Source: Virgibacillus litoralis (GTDB lineage: Bacteria; Bacillota; Bacilli; Bacillales; Amphibacillaceae). From it: a DNA stretch of 64,000 bases. A model generated the notes under the pieces. The model was not told the origin of the DNA and made no database searches. It saw only the letters and a list, made by a program, of their open reading frames with translations. Both the position numbers and the translations under genes were made by a program. This document shows, piece after piece, positions 7,998-16,806 of this stretch (its first letter is position 1; every line of letters begins with the position of its first letter). The stretch lies in contig NZ_JAGGKK010000007.1 in the NCBI RefSeq assembly GCF_017873675.1, positions 95,675 to 159,674 on the forward strand, given 5' to 3'.

Positions 7998-8444
7998 ATG
8001 AGTACGATACAAGATAAGCAATTAACAGATATTGTAGTGGAAGATATAATGATATCATCTGAAAAAGTTGCCCATGTTCAGCTGAATAATCCATTGGAAC
8101 ACGCACTATTAGTATTGGTGAAATCCGGTTATTCTGCTGTCCCTGTATTGGATGCATCTTATAAGTTAGTAGGAACGATAGGTAAGACAATCATTTTAAA
8201 CGAGATTCTAGGTTTAGAACGATTTGAAATCGAGAAACTTTCTGACATGCGTGTCCATGAAGTAATGAATACAGATATACCATCATTATCAAAAGATGAT
8301 TCGTTTATGAATGGGTTAAAAGCGGTTATTAATAATACATTTGTATGTGTTTCTGATGAAGAGGGTTATTTTGATGGAATTGTAACCAGACGTGCTATTC
8401 TAAAACAAATGAAACGAGACTTTTATACAAACAGAAATGATTAA
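7998..8444 (+). CDS. cbpB: CBS-domain c-di-AMP receptor CbpB/DarB (YkuL)
   Basis: A 148-residue protein of two tandem CBS domains (about 10-70 and 80-140; the first has VKSGYSAVPVLD, the second ends in DGIVTRR). It matches the YkuL family in length and local gene context. In B. subtilis the apo form, named DarB, stimulates the (p)ppGpp synthetase Rel and pyruvate carboxylase PycA when c-di-AMP is low. pycA is in this same window at 48.7 kb. ATG follows AAAGGAG. The CBS architecture is certain; ligand and partners are carried over from B. subtilis. Confidence 0.88.
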   Translation: MSTIQDKQLTDIVVEDIMISSEKVAHVQLNNPLEHALLVLVKSGYSAVPVLDASYKLVGTIGKTIILNEILGLERFEIEKLSDMRVHEVMNTDIPSLSKDDSFMNGLKAVINNTFVCVSDEEGYFDGIVTRRAILKQMKRDFYTNRND

Positions 8445-8466
8445 TCATGAAGTTGAGTTATTGTTG

Positions 8467-8508
8467 CACCCTTGCAGAAAATATAAATGCGTAGGGTGTT
8501 TTTTATTT
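8467..8508 (+). terminator. Terminator of cbpB
   Basis: CACCCT pairs with AGGGTG across a long loop with extra TGC/GCA pairing, then TTTTTTATTTT. Confidence 0.7.
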
Positions 8509-8530
8509 TAAGAAGAAGCTGTGATAACCT

Positions 8531-10021
8531 ATGGTAACCAATCTTAAAAAAATAAAAACGATGAAACGCCCATTTGTATTAGCAGCCGTTATGCTTGGCA
8601 TGTTTTTAGCTGCAATAGAGGCGACAATTGTTGCAACAGCAATGCCTAGTATTGTAGCAGATCTTGGCGGGTTTTCACTTTACAGTTGGGTTTTTTCTGC
8701 GTATTTATTAACTAATGCCGCTACTGTGTTAATATTTGGCAAGCTTTCTGATATTTTCGGAAGAAAGCCTATTTTTATGATTGGTATTTCCATTTTCCTA
8801 ACAGGTTCTACGCTTTCTGGTCTTAGTGGATCCATGACAATGCTGATCATTTCACGGTTTATACAAGGTGTTGGCGCAGGTGCTTTGATGCCCATCGCAA
8901 CTACGATAATCGGTGATATATACAGTAAAGAAGAGCGGGCCAAAATCCAAGGACAATTGTCTAGTGTATGGGGTATATCTGCTGTTACGGGACCGTTACT
9001 TGGTGGTTTTTTTGTTGATATCTTAAGTTGGCGTTATGTTTTTTGGATGAATATTCCATTAGGTATACTTGCTATGCTAGGGATATTTTTCTTTTTCCAT
9101 GAAAATATGGAAAAGCAAAAGCGTTCTGTTGACTACCTCGGATCGGTGTGGATTGCAATGGCTATTACATCATTGCTATTCATTTTAGTTGAAGGTGGTA
9201 TAGGGATTCCGTGGAAATCTACTGCCATGTATGGTCTGATTTGTTTGGTTGTAGTGGGGTTACTTTTATTTATTAATCAGGAACGGCGTGCAGTGGACCC
9301 GATGATGCCATTTGAAATATGGAGACATCGAATAATCAGTATAGCAAATTTAACTTCGCTGACGACTGGAATGATACTAATTGGTGTATCCAGTTACCTG
9401 CCTGCTTTTGTACAAGGTGTTATGGGTTATTCTGCAACAGTAGCAGGGTTTACGTTAACAACAATGTCTATTGGCTGGCCAATTGCAGCTATGGCCGGGG
9501 GCAGGCTTTTGCTGGTAATAGGATATAGAGCAACCTCATTCATTGGTGGTGCATCATTAATTATTGGAGCACTATTGTTTTTCCTGCTATCACCTGATAA
9601 AGGTCCGGTATGGGCGGCTGCAGGATCGTTCTTTGTTGGAATAGGTATGGGTTTAACAAATACATCATTTATTGTAGGAATACAAAATGCTGTTGGATGG
9701 GAAACTCGTGGTATTGCAACTGCTGCAAACATGTTCATGCGCTCGATCGGAAGTGCTCTGGGCGCGGCATTACTTGGAGGTTTGCTAAATAGCAGAATCC
9801 AAGCCTTTATTCAGAATGAAGAACTGGAAAATAAAGTCTCTGTCGACATGACAAACAGTTTATTGGATCCACAGCAAAATGCTTCACTCTCACAGGAGGT
9901 TAAATTTGTATTGCAGGAAGGTCTAACTTCAGGATTACATCTCGTTTATACGGGGTTATTAGTTTTGGCAGGAATAAGTTGTTTCCTAATTTATTTTTTG
10001 CCAAAAAAAGGACAGGAATAG
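8531..10021 (+). CDS. MFS multidrug efflux transporter, DHA2 family (14 TM)
   Basis: A 496-residue proton-coupled efflux pump with 14 predicted helices. It begins PFVLAAVMLGMFLAAIEA and carries the motif A loop GKLSDIFGRKP between helices 2 and 3. A motif C-like stretch (WGISAVTGPLLGG) in helix 5 marks drug/proton antiporters. The C-terminal half has a cytoplasmic loop around QNEELENKVSVD before the last helix. Closest known type is the EmrB/LmrB/MDR group. It is a single gene between cbpB and dapH. The substrate is not predictable. Confidence 0.9.
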   Translation: MVTNLKKIKTMKRPFVLAAVMLGMFLAAIEATIVATAMPSIVADLGGFSLYSWVFSAYLLTNAATVLIFGKLSDIFGRKPIFMIGISIFLTGSTLSGLSGSMTMLIISRFIQGVGAGALMPIATTIIGDIYSKEERAKIQGQLSSVWGISAVTGPLLGGFFVDILSWRYVFWMNIPLGILAMLGIFFFFHENMEKQKRSVDYLGSVWIAMAITSLLFILVEGGIGIPWKSTAMYGLICLVVVGLLLFINQERRAVDPMMPFEIWRHRIISIANLTSLTTGMILIGVSSYLPAFVQGVMGYSATVAGFTLTTMSIGWPIAAMAGGRLLLVIGYRATSFIGGASLIIGALLFFLLSPDKGPVWAAAGSFFVGIGMGLTNTSFIVGIQNAVGWETRGIATAANMFMRSIGSALGAALLGGLLNSRIQAFIQNEELENKVSVDMTNSLLDPQQNASLSQEVKFVLQEGLTSGLHLVYTGLLVLAGISCFLIYFLPKKGQE

Positions 10022-10089
10022 CTTGTTCTTGCGAGTGATTGTGTGGTCTGCTAAAGTAAAATAAATACATAAAATTGGAGGAACAAATA

Positions 10090-10809
10090 ATGAAAATGAT
10101 GGATGCAAACGAGATTATCAGCTTTATTTCAAATAGTAAAAAGAGTACACCTGTGAAAGTATTTATTAAAGGTGAACAACTGAATGAATTAAACTACGGT
10201 GAGTCAATTCAGTCATTTGTTGAGAAAAATAGTGGTGTCTTATTTGGGCAATGGAAGGACATTCAATCCTTTTTGGAAAATAATAAAGAGCAAATTGAAG
10301 ATTATGCAGTGGAAAATGATCGCAGGAATTCTGCCATTCCATTACTTGATTTAAAAGAGGTTAATGCACGAATTGAGCCTGGAGCTATTATCCGTGACCA
10401 AGTTGAGATTGGAGATGGAGCAGTTATTATGATGGGCGCAAGCATTAACATTGGTTCAGTTGTTGGTGAGGGTACCATGATTGATATGAATGTAGTTCTT
10501 GGCGGTCGTGCTACCGTTGGTAAAAATTGTCATATTGGTGCTGGAACAGTGCTTGCAGGTGTTATCGAACCGCCTTCTGCAAAACCAGTTGTCATTGAAG
10601 ATGAAGTAGTTATTGGTGCCAATGCCGTTATTCTGGAAGGAGTAACAGTAGGCAAGGGGTCAATTGTAGCTGCCGGATCAATTGTTACGAAGGATGTTGA
10701 ACCAAATACATTGGTTGCAGGAACACCTGCTAAAGTATTAAAAGAAATCGATGATAGTACAAAATCAAAAACAGAGATCAAACAAGAGCTTCGTAAATTA
10801 GATAACTAA
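10090..10809 (+). CDS. dapH: 2,3,4,5-tetrahydrodipicolinate N-acetyltransferase
   Basis: A 239-residue left-handed beta-helix acyltransferase with hexapeptide repeats across about residues 90-215 ([35 protein letters not shown] and following). It acetylates tetrahydrodipicolinate with acetyl-CoA, committing it to the acetylase route to meso-DAP and lysine. The start [10 protein letters not shown] at 10090 has GGAGG upstream; an in-frame TTG 15 bases earlier overlaps that site. The gene is 14 bases ahead of dapL, so the two are co-transcribed. Similarity to B. subtilis DapH (YkuQ) is very high. Confidence 0.96.
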   Translation: MKMMDANEIISFISNSKKSTPVKVFIKGEQLNELNYGESIQSFVEKNSGVLFGQWKDIQSFLENNKEQIEDYAVENDRRNSAIPLLDLKEVNARIEPGAIIRDQVEIGDGAVIMMGASINIGSVVGEGTMIDMNVVLGGRATVGKNCHIGAGTVLAGVIEPPSAKPVVIEDEVVIGANAVILEGVTVGKGSIVAAGSIVTKDVEPNTLVAGTPAKVLKEIDDSTKSKTEIKQELRKLDN

Positions 10810-10823
10810 AGCAGGGGATTAGC

Positions 10824-11939
10824 ATGAATTTAGTAGAAATCAGAAGGGAACTGCACCAAATTCCCGAGTTGGGTTTTCAGGAATATAAAACACAAAGTTA
10901 TTTGCTGGATAAGATTAATGCAATGCAAACGGATAGGGTGGAAGTGAAAAAGTGGCGAACTGGAATCCTCGTCCGTGTTTCAGGAACTAACCCTAATAAA
11001 ACGATTGGATTTCGCTGCGATATGGATGGTCTGCCGATTACGGAACAGACAGATTATCCATTTCAATCCACACATGAAGGTCGAATGCATGCTTGTGGAC
11101 ATGACTTTCACATGACAATTGCGTTAGGATCACTAAAACACATTATTAATCATCCGATTGAAAATGATGTTGTGTTCTTCTTTCAGCCAGCTGAAGAAGG
11201 ACCTGGTGGAGCATTACCAATGATGGAATCAGATAGCTTTAAGGAATGGAAGCCGGATGTTATCTTTGCTTTGCACATTGCTCCTGAGCTATCTACTGGA
11301 ACAGTATCCAGTCGCCCAGGATTATTATTCGCAAATACGAGTGAATTGTTCCTTGATTTTTCTGGCAAAGGGGGACATGCTGCATACCCGCACTTAACTA
11401 GGGATATGACTGTTGCAGCAAGTTCATTTGTTGTGGAACTACAGCAAATTGTCTCAAGAAACCTTAATCCATTGGAAAGTGCTGTCGTTACAGTAGGAAA
11501 GATGGAGAGTGGGTTTGTGCAAAATGCAATTGCTGAATCAGCAAGGTTGGAAGGGACAATCCGTACACTCGAACCAGCTACAATTAATGTAATTAAGCAA
11601 AAGCTGGAACGATTGATTCAAGGGTTTGAAATTTCCCATGAATGTAAGATTGCTATTGACTATGGTGCAAATTATTATCAGGTATACAATGACCAGGAGT
11701 ATGTTGATATATTTGCTGAAGCTATGACAACTAATAATATTAATTACCAGGAGGCAAACCCTGCTATGACTGGAGAGGACTTTGGCTATATGCTAAAAGA
11801 TATTCCAGGATTCATGTTCTGGCTTGGCGTCGATTCTCCATTCGGTTTACACAATTCTCAACTAACCCCCGATGAAGATGCACTCGAGACAGGTGTCAAT
11901 GCTGTTATAAAAACAATACAAGCAATATCTGCTCGTTAA
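10824..11939 (+). CDS. dapL: N-acetyldiaminopimelate deacetylase
   Basis: A 371-residue M20 metallopeptidase-family amidohydrolase. Metal-ligand motifs are visible: ACGHDFHM, the PAEEGPGGALPM glutamates, and AMTGEDFGYML with a C-terminal FGLHNSQLTPDE histidine. A dimerisation domain (KGGHAAYPH) sits in the middle. It removes acetate from N-acetyl-LL-DAP, after PatA. It follows dapH by 14 bases, with ykuS downstream, as in B. subtilis (ykuQRS). Specificity is inferred from linkage to dapH; the M20 family also contains amino-acid and peptide hydrolases. Confidence 0.93.
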   Translation: MNLVEIRRELHQIPELGFQEYKTQSYLLDKINAMQTDRVEVKKWRTGILVRVSGTNPNKTIGFRCDMDGLPITEQTDYPFQSTHEGRMHACGHDFHMTIALGSLKHIINHPIENDVVFFFQPAEEGPGGALPMMESDSFKEWKPDVIFALHIAPELSTGTVSSRPGLLFANTSELFLDFSGKGGHAAYPHLTRDMTVAASSFVVELQQIVSRNLNPLESAVVTVGKMESGFVQNAIAESARLEGTIRTLEPATINVIKQKLERLIQGFEISHECKIAIDYGANYYQVYNDQEYVDIFAEAMTTNNINYQEANPAMTGEDFGYMLKDIPGFMFWLGVDSPFGLHNSQLTPDEDALETGVNAVIKTIQAISAR

Positions 11940-12010
11940 CTTCTGTATATCATTTTATCTTCTGGAAAAACTAGATGCGTAAATGCTTTGTATCTAGAGG
12001 AGGTATATGA

Positions 12011-12262
12011 ATGGCGCGTATTGGTGTTGAAGAAAGTCTTTCAGATGTGAAGGATGGTCTGATGGAAATGGGACATGATGTAGTTGATCTGCACTCCGAG
12101 GATGACACTGAATATTGTGATTGCTGTGTAATTACGGGACTTGATAAAAACGTAATGGGTATGTCTACTGCAAGTATAGCTGGCCCTGTTATAAATGCAG
12201 AAGGTTATAGTGCAGAAGATGTCTGCCAGATGGTAAATCAAAAATTAAGTGAAAACGAGTAA
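12011..12262 (+). CDS. ykuS: UPF0180 family protein YkuS
   Basis: An 83-residue protein (starts MARIGVEESLSDVKDGL; contains CDCCVITGLDKNVMG and a C-terminal helix). It matches the UPF0180/YkuS family that follows dapL in Bacillaceae. No biochemical role is known. A Cys-x-Cys-Cys cluster at about residues 36-40 could bind metal, but that is speculation. AGAGGAGG precedes the ATG. It is the last gene of the dapH-dapL-ykuS unit, with a strong terminator five bases after the stop. Confidence 0.9.
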   Translation: MARIGVEESLSDVKDGLMEMGHDVVDLHSEDDTEYCDCCVITGLDKNVMGMSTASIAGPVINAEGYSAEDVCQMVNQKLSENE

Positions 12263-12267
12263 ATAGG

Positions 12268-12303
12268 AAAACCCCAGTTCATCTAGCTGAACTGGGGTTT
12301 TTG
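12268..12303 (+). terminator. Strong terminator after ykuS
   Basis: AAACCCCAGTTCA and TGAACTGGGGTTT form a 13-bp stem followed by TTTTT. It reads in both directions. Family A copy 12308-12373 begins five bases beyond it. Confidence 0.95.
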
Positions 12304-12307
12304 CTTG

Positions 12308-12373
12308 GCAGTTAAGAAAGTATAAATACTTTCTTACTGCATAAGCGGGAACTACGAATACCAAGTATCCTAA
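12308..12373 (+). repeat. Repeat family A, short copy lacking the second hairpin
   Basis: A full left hairpin (GCAGTTAAGAAAG pairing with CTTTCTTACTGC, 12308-12340) is followed by ATAAGCGGGAACTA and a degenerate right end CCAAGTATCCTAA. The second hairpin is missing. It lies between the convergent ykuS and ykuT genes. Confidence 0.8.
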
Positions 12374-12379
12374 TTTTAT

Positions 12380-13198
12380 TTAACCTTTTTGAATATTAAC
12401 CTGGTGTGGAAATGGTATCTCAATATTTGCCTCATCAAATGCTTCTTTTATTCGTTTAAGCATATCGCGTTGGCATCCGAACTGTTCTCCATTTTCAGTT
12501 TGTCCCACAACACGTAGGACAACATCTGAAGACCCCAAACCTTGAACACCTATTGGATTAGGGCCATCCTTAAAACGTTCATCCTGCTGGAATTCAGCAC
12601 AGACCTTTTCCAATAAACTAATCGCTTCATCAATGTTTTCATCATAGCTAATTCCGATATCAACCAGTGCACGCATATTTCCACGTGAATGGTTGGCAAC
12701 ACCAATGATTTCCCGGTTCGGAATAAAATTTAATGTTCCATTAAAACTGCGGATTTTTGTAGTTCGTAAACCTAGTTCCTCTACAATCCCATCATAGCCA
12801 CCAGCTGTTATATAATCGTCAACTTCTACTTGCCGCTCAAGTAATAGGAAAAAACCTGTAACAACATCACTTACAAGTCCCTGTGCACCAAACCCGATTG
12901 CTAAACCAACAACTCCTGCACCTGCAAGTAGAGGTCCAATTGGAATAGCAAAGATTGCAAACAACATAACAATAAATACAAAAATCATCACGTAAGAAAA
13001 CAGATTGACTAATAACTTTTCAAGCGTCTTCACACGACTCTCTGATATTTTTTGATTAGAGCCAGCTCTATTTATTGTTCGCTCAATAATTTTTTTGCCA
13101 ATTGGAATAAAAATAATAAAGGCTAAAATAAGTAAACCAATCTTTAAGCCAATATTTATCAGATTAGATAAATCTACCTCGATTCCAAAAATCTCCAT
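12380..13198 (-). CDS. ykuT: MscS-family mechanosensitive channel YkuT
   Basis: A 272-residue small-conductance mechanosensitive channel with three N-terminal helices. The pore helix TM3 is rich in Gly and Ala (PIGPLLAGAGVVGLAIGFGAQGLV, about residues 88-111). It is followed by the beta domain (VDDYITAGGYDGIVEELGLRTTKIRSF) and the alpha/beta C-terminal domain. It releases osmolytes on hypo-osmotic shock. The neighbouring order ykuS-ykuT-ykuU-ykuV is as in B. subtilis, though ykuT is on the opposite strand to ykuU here. Confidence 0.93.
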   Translation of the reverse strand: MEIFGIEVDLSNLINIGLKIGLLILAFIIFIPIGKKIIERTINRAGSNQKISESRVKTLEKLLVNLFSYVMIFVFIVMLFAIFAIPIGPLLAGAGVVGLAIGFGAQGLVSDVVTGFFLLLERQVEVDDYITAGGYDGIVEELGLRTTKIRSFNGTLNFIPNREIIGVANHSRGNMRALVDIGISYDENIDEAISLLEKVCAEFQQDERFKDGPNPIGVQGLGSSDVVLRVVGQTENGEQFGCQRDMLKRIKEAFDEANIEIPFPHQVNIQKG

Positions 13199-13380
13199 AT
13201 GTATCTTCCTTCCAGTATTTTAGTGTCTCTAACTCGACAGACTCTGTTAATTTACCACAATTTATTTATTTATAAACCATATACACACATAAAAATGGTT
13301 ATACCAGAAGAAGTTTTTGTCAATAATAAGAACATATTATGTCTTTTATATGTACATTTTAAAAAGACTAGCGTTCCATA

Positions 13381-13416
13381 TTGACTGGTTTATAGAGTAT
13401 TCTATAATTAATATTA
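13381..13416 (+). promoter_or_regulatory. Promoter of ykuU with an overlapping PerR-like box
   Basis: TTGACT and TATAAT are separated by 16 bases, a strong sigma-A promoter. The -10 lies inside CTATAATTAATATTA (13402-13416), which matches 11 of 14 defined positions of the PerR/Fur-type 7-1-7 consensus TTATAAT-N-ATTATAA. Repression by PerR would fit a peroxiredoxin gene. AT-richness makes chance matches possible. Confidence 0.55.
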
Positions 13417-13449
13417 GATTGATAAAATATTTAATCGGAGGGATTACAT

Positions 13450-13992
13450 ATGGCAGAAAGAATGGTAGGAAAACAGGCACCACGGTTTGAAATGGACGCT
13501 GTAATGCCTGATAAGGAATTTGGTAAAGTGAGTTTAGAAGAAAATATGAGAAATGATATGTGGACAGTTCTTTTCTTCTATCCAATGGACTTTACATTCG
13601 TATGTCCAACTGAAATAACAGCAATGTCAGATCGGTATGATGAATTTGAAGATTTGGATGCAGAAGTGATAGGGGTATCAACCGATACAATTCATACACA
13701 TAAAGCCTGGATTAACACGTCCCGTGATGATAATGGTTTGGAAGAGTTAGGTTATCCATTAGCTGCAGACACAAATCATATTGTTTCCAAGGATTACGGG
13801 GTATTAATTGAAGAAGAAGGTGTTGCTTTACGCGGGCTATTTATCATTAATCCTGAAGGTGAATTACAATATCAGACAGTATTTCACAATAACATTGGCA
13901 GAGATGTTGATGAAACGCTGCGTGTTCTGCAAGCTCTTCAAACAGGTGGACTTTGCCCGGCAAACTGGAAACCAGGCCAGGAAACATTGTAA
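13450..13992 (+). CDS. ykuU: 2-Cys peroxiredoxin YkuU (AhpC/TSA family)
   Basis: A 180-residue typical 2-Cys peroxiredoxin. The peroxidatic Cys52 is in DFTFVCPTE and the resolving Cys169 in GGLCPANW near the C-terminus. It reduces hydrogen and organic peroxides at the expense of a thiol partner; the thioredoxin-like YkuV encoded next is a plausible one. A strong promoter with a PerR-like box precedes it. Unlike the tight B. subtilis arrangement, a terminator and a family A repeat separate it from ykuV. Confidence 0.94.
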   Translation: MAERMVGKQAPRFEMDAVMPDKEFGKVSLEENMRNDMWTVLFFYPMDFTFVCPTEITAMSDRYDEFEDLDAEVIGVSTDTIHTHKAWINTSRDDNGLEELGYPLAADTNHIVSKDYGVLIEEEGVALRGLFIINPEGELQYQTVFHNNIGRDVDETLRVLQALQTGGLCPANWKPGQETL

Positions 13993-14032
13993 AAAAATTA
14001 TCATATATAATAAATGTATATAATATTTTAGA

Positions 14033-14077
14033 GCTGGCTCATCGCATACGATGTGGAAATTGGAGTCAGCCTTTTTT
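14033..14077 (+). terminator. Terminator of ykuU
   Basis: GCTGGCTC pairs with GAGTCAGC (one G-U pair) across a 22-base loop, followed by CTTTTTT. Family A starts one base after the T run. Confidence 0.75.
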
Positions 14078-14078
14078 G

Positions 14079-14167
14079 GCAGTTAAAAAAGTATAAATCC
14101 TTTCTTACTGCATAAGTGCAACTAAGGCTTTCGCCATTAGGGCTTGGCGATAAGCCAAGTTTTCTAA
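14079..14167 (+). repeat. Repeat family A, full copy (A1 type)
   Basis: The left hairpin is GCAGTTAAAAAAG...CTTTCTTACTGC. The spacer ATAAGTGCAACTAA follows, then the right hairpin, where GGCTTTCGCC faces GGCGATAAGCC across ATTAGGGCTT, and the terminal CAAGTTTTCTAA. It lies between ykuU and ykuV. Confidence 0.9.
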
Positions 14168-14190
14168 CGTATTAACAGGAGGTAGACATT

Positions 14191-14643
14191 ATGAGGTTAA
14201 GAGATCAAATGCCCGAATTAGAAGGTGCTACAAAGTGGTTTAATAGTAAAGCGATTCGAAAAGAAGCTTTAATCGGAAATAAACCAACACTAATTCATTT
14301 CTGGTCTGTAAGCTGCGGAACTTGTAAAGAAGCAATGCCAAAAATAAATGAATTTCGTGACGAATACAAACGTGATTTAAACGTAATTGCGGTTCATATG
14401 CCACGTTCCGAAAAAGATTTGGATCTTGATCAGATTAAAAAGGTTGCGAATGAACATGATATTACACAGCCAATATTTGTAGATAACGATCATACATTAA
14501 CAGATGCTTTTCAAAATAAATATGTACCTGCTTATTATGTATTTGATTCTGATGGAAAGTTAAGACATTTCCAGGCTGGTGGAAGTGGGATGAAAATGCT
14601 TCGCAAGCGTGTGAATAGAGTATTAGGTAAAACCGACAAATAA
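14191..14643 (+). CDS. ykuV: Thioredoxin-like thiol-disulfide oxidoreductase YkuV
   Basis: A 150-residue cytoplasmic thioredoxin-fold protein of the ResA/TlpA-like group, with the redox motif Cys42-Gly-Thr-Cys45 in HFWSVSCGTCKEAMP. No signal peptide is present. The fold continues with NVIAVHMPRSEKDLD and the cis-Pro region VPAYYVFDSDGK. B. subtilis YkuV (148 aa) is a thiol-disulfide oxidoreductase adjacent to the peroxiredoxin YkuU, so it probably acts as an electron donor or thiol reductant. AGGAGG precedes the ATG. Confidence 0.93.
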   Translation: MRLRDQMPELEGATKWFNSKAIRKEALIGNKPTLIHFWSVSCGTCKEAMPKINEFRDEYKRDLNVIAVHMPRSEKDLDLDQIKKVANEHDITQPIFVDNDHTLTDAFQNKYVPAYYVFDSDGKLRHFQAGGSGMKMLRKRVNRVLGKTDK

Positions 14644-14860
14644 ATCTAGTTAGCCAGGAGGGTGGAAGAGGATCCTGGTACCGTTCAAAAGCACAGATTT
14701 GATGGAATATGACGTTTAAAATGACGAATAACGGAACAAGGATCCTAACTAAGCCCTAAAACAGGAATTTACTGGAGATAGCGGAATGAGGAATCGGCAG
14801 GACAATAAGGTCAATGCTGATTTCGCCATAAGGCTTAACGATAAGCCGTTTTTAAGATGT
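14644..14860. other. Non-coding stretch with decayed repeat material
   Basis: No gene was seen. Two AAGAGGATCCT/AAGGATCCT patches and a GCGGAATGAGGAATCGG patch look like degenerate intergenic repeats. TTTCGCC...GGCTTAACGATAAGCCG at 14821-14850 resembles the right hairpin of family A without its left half. Confidence 0.45.
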
Positions 14861-14895
14861 ACAACCCCTACTTTTTTAAAGTAGGGGTTGTTTTA
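14861..14895 (+). terminator. Strong terminator upstream of yknU
   Basis: ACAACCCCTACTTT and AAAGTAGGGGTTGT form a perfect 14-bp stem with TTTT beyond. It ends the ykuV transcript about 220 bases after its stop and insulates yknU. Confidence 0.9.
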
Positions 14896-15042
14896 TTTAC
14901 ACTTGTAAGAACAAACGTATCTAAATAAACCTTATCTTTGTAATAAATAAAAAAGTTAAAAAAATTAAACAAAAGAGTGGAAATTTATTTCGGAACCCGT
15001 TATATTAGATATTACGTATAAACATCAGGGGGAGGGAACATA

Positions 15043-16791
15043 TTGGATACTTTTAAAAAGTTAAAGCATTTTTATTGGCCATACAGAAAGTTTTTCTTTA
15101 CTTCATTAATTTTCTTATTATTTGTGGCTGCTATTACTGTTGTTTACCCAATAATATTGCAGATAACGATTGATGAAGTAATGAGAGCGGGCAGGTATTC
15201 ATTAATACCTTATATTTCAGTTGCATTTTTTCTAATAATGGTTTTTAAAGGATTTTCAACTTACTATCATCAATATCTTGGAGAATTCTTTGGTATCAGG
15301 TCTGTTTATGTAATCAGGGAAGCACTATATGAAAAGCTTCAGGTACTGTCGTTCAAATATTATGATAATGCAAAAACAGGAGACTTAATGTCACGGTTAA
15401 CCGCAGATGTTGAGATGTTTCGTTTTTTCCTTTCGTTTGGTTTTTCAGAATTAATTAGGATTACATTGCTTATCCTGTTCAGTTTAAGTGTTATGTTCTA
15501 TTATTCTATTCCACTTGCATTGGTAACGATGGCTGCTATGCCGTTTTTGGCAATAGTAGTATTCCAATTTGATAAACGTGTACATCCGGCATTTAGGGGT
15601 ATTAGAAAATCGTTCGGCCGTTTGAATACGCGCGTCCAGGAAAATATTAGTGGTATGAATACAGTTAAATCTTTATCCAGGGAGAACTTCGAAATAGGAA
15701 GATTTTCCAGCAGTAATGACAACTATAAGCAGAACTTTTTAACTACCGCAAAAATATGGGCAAAGTTTATGCCGCTTATGGAATTCATTGGAAATGTATG
15801 TGCGGTTGCATTGTTAGCTTTTGGTGGTTATCTGGTTATCAATAATCAACTAGCACTTGGAGAGTTAGTAGCATTTTTTAGCCTTGTTTGGTATATTCTA
15901 GGACCACTTATGAACTTGGGATTTGTCATTAATCAGTTCTCTCAAGCTAAAGCTTCTGGTGAACGTTTATTGGAGATATTAGAAGCAGAAGAAGACATCG
16001 TCGAGAAGGATGATGCGATAGATACACCAATCAGCGGTCATGTTACATTTAATGATGTTACATTAACATATACAAAAGATGATGATACAGCACTCAAAAA
16101 TATAACGTTTGATGCACCTCCAGGAAAAGTAGTTGGCCTTGTTGGTTCAACAGGATCAGGGAAAACAAGTATCACACAGTTAATAACACGCTTTTATGAA
16201 CCAGAAAAAGGTGAAGTGCTTGTAGATAACCGGCCTGTTGATAAATATAAGATAAAAACGCTGCGAAAACATATTGGATTCGTTTTACAAGAATCCTTTT
16301 TATTCTCAACTTCGATTAGGGAGAATATTGCCTATGGTTTACCTGATGTATCGGATGAACAAGTAATTGATGCAGCAAAACGAGCACAGGCACATGATTT
16401 TATAATGGAAATGCCAAAAGGATATCAAACGATGCTCGGTGAACGAGGCATGGGCTTATCAGGTGGTCAGAAACAACGTATTGCAATTGCACGGGCAATT
16501 TGTATCAACCCTAGTATACTTGTTCTTGATGATGCAACATCAGCTGTAGATATGGAAACTGAATTTAAAATACAGAAAGCACTTAAAGAAGTTATGAAAG
16601 GTAGAACAACCTTTATCATTGCACATCGAATTTCGTCTCTTAAACACTCTGATGAAATACTAGTTCTGGAGCACGGTGAAGTAGTTGAACGTGGTACTCA
16701 CGATAAACTAGTGAATAATCATGGTCCATACCAGCGTGTATATGATATTCAGTACCAGGATCGTGAAGCAATAATGAATACTGTAACCTAG
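15043..16791 (+). CDS. yknU: Heterodimeric ABC exporter subunit YknU-like (degenerate Walker B)
   Basis: A 582-residue half-transporter with six membrane helices (about 15-310) and an ATPase domain. Walker A is GSTGSGKTS, the signature LSGGQ and the H-loop AHR. Walker B reads VLDDA, so the catalytic Glu is Asp. Its partner YknV has a normal Walker B but an altered signature. Together they form one active and one degenerate ATP site, as in BmrCD or TM287/288-type exporters. It starts at TTG after GGGGGAGG. Proximity to ykuV matches B. subtilis yknUV; BmrC (YheI) is the alternative name. Substrate unknown. Confidence 0.85.
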   Translation: MDTFKKLKHFYWPYRKFFFTSLIFLLFVAAITVVYPIILQITIDEVMRAGRYSLIPYISVAFFLIMVFKGFSTYYHQYLGEFFGIRSVYVIREALYEKLQVLSFKYYDNAKTGDLMSRLTADVEMFRFFLSFGFSELIRITLLILFSLSVMFYYSIPLALVTMAAMPFLAIVVFQFDKRVHPAFRGIRKSFGRLNTRVQENISGMNTVKSLSRENFEIGRFSSSNDNYKQNFLTTAKIWAKFMPLMEFIGNVCAVALLAFGGYLVINNQLALGELVAFFSLVWYILGPLMNLGFVINQFSQAKASGERLLEILEAEEDIVEKDDAIDTPISGHVTFNDVTLTYTKDDDTALKNITFDAPPGKVVGLVGSTGSGKTSITQLITRFYEPEKGEVLVDNRPVDKYKIKTLRKHIGFVLQESFLFSTSIRENIAYGLPDVSDEQVIDAAKRAQAHDFIMEMPKGYQTMLGERGMGLSGGQKQRIAIARAICINPSILVLDDATSAVDMETEFKIQKALKEVMKGRTTFIIAHRISSLKHSDEILVLEHGEVVERGTHDKLVNNHGPYQRVYDIQYQDREAIMNTVT

Positions 16792-16806
16792 AAGGGGGGA
16801 CATAAA

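Noticed and set aside
14655..14895. T-box-like string (AGGGTGG... GGTACCG) ahead of the terminator before yknU
   Set aside because: The halves are separated by an unrelated insertion, there is no specifier loop or AGAGA-type element, and the following genes are ABC exporters rather than amino-acid genes.
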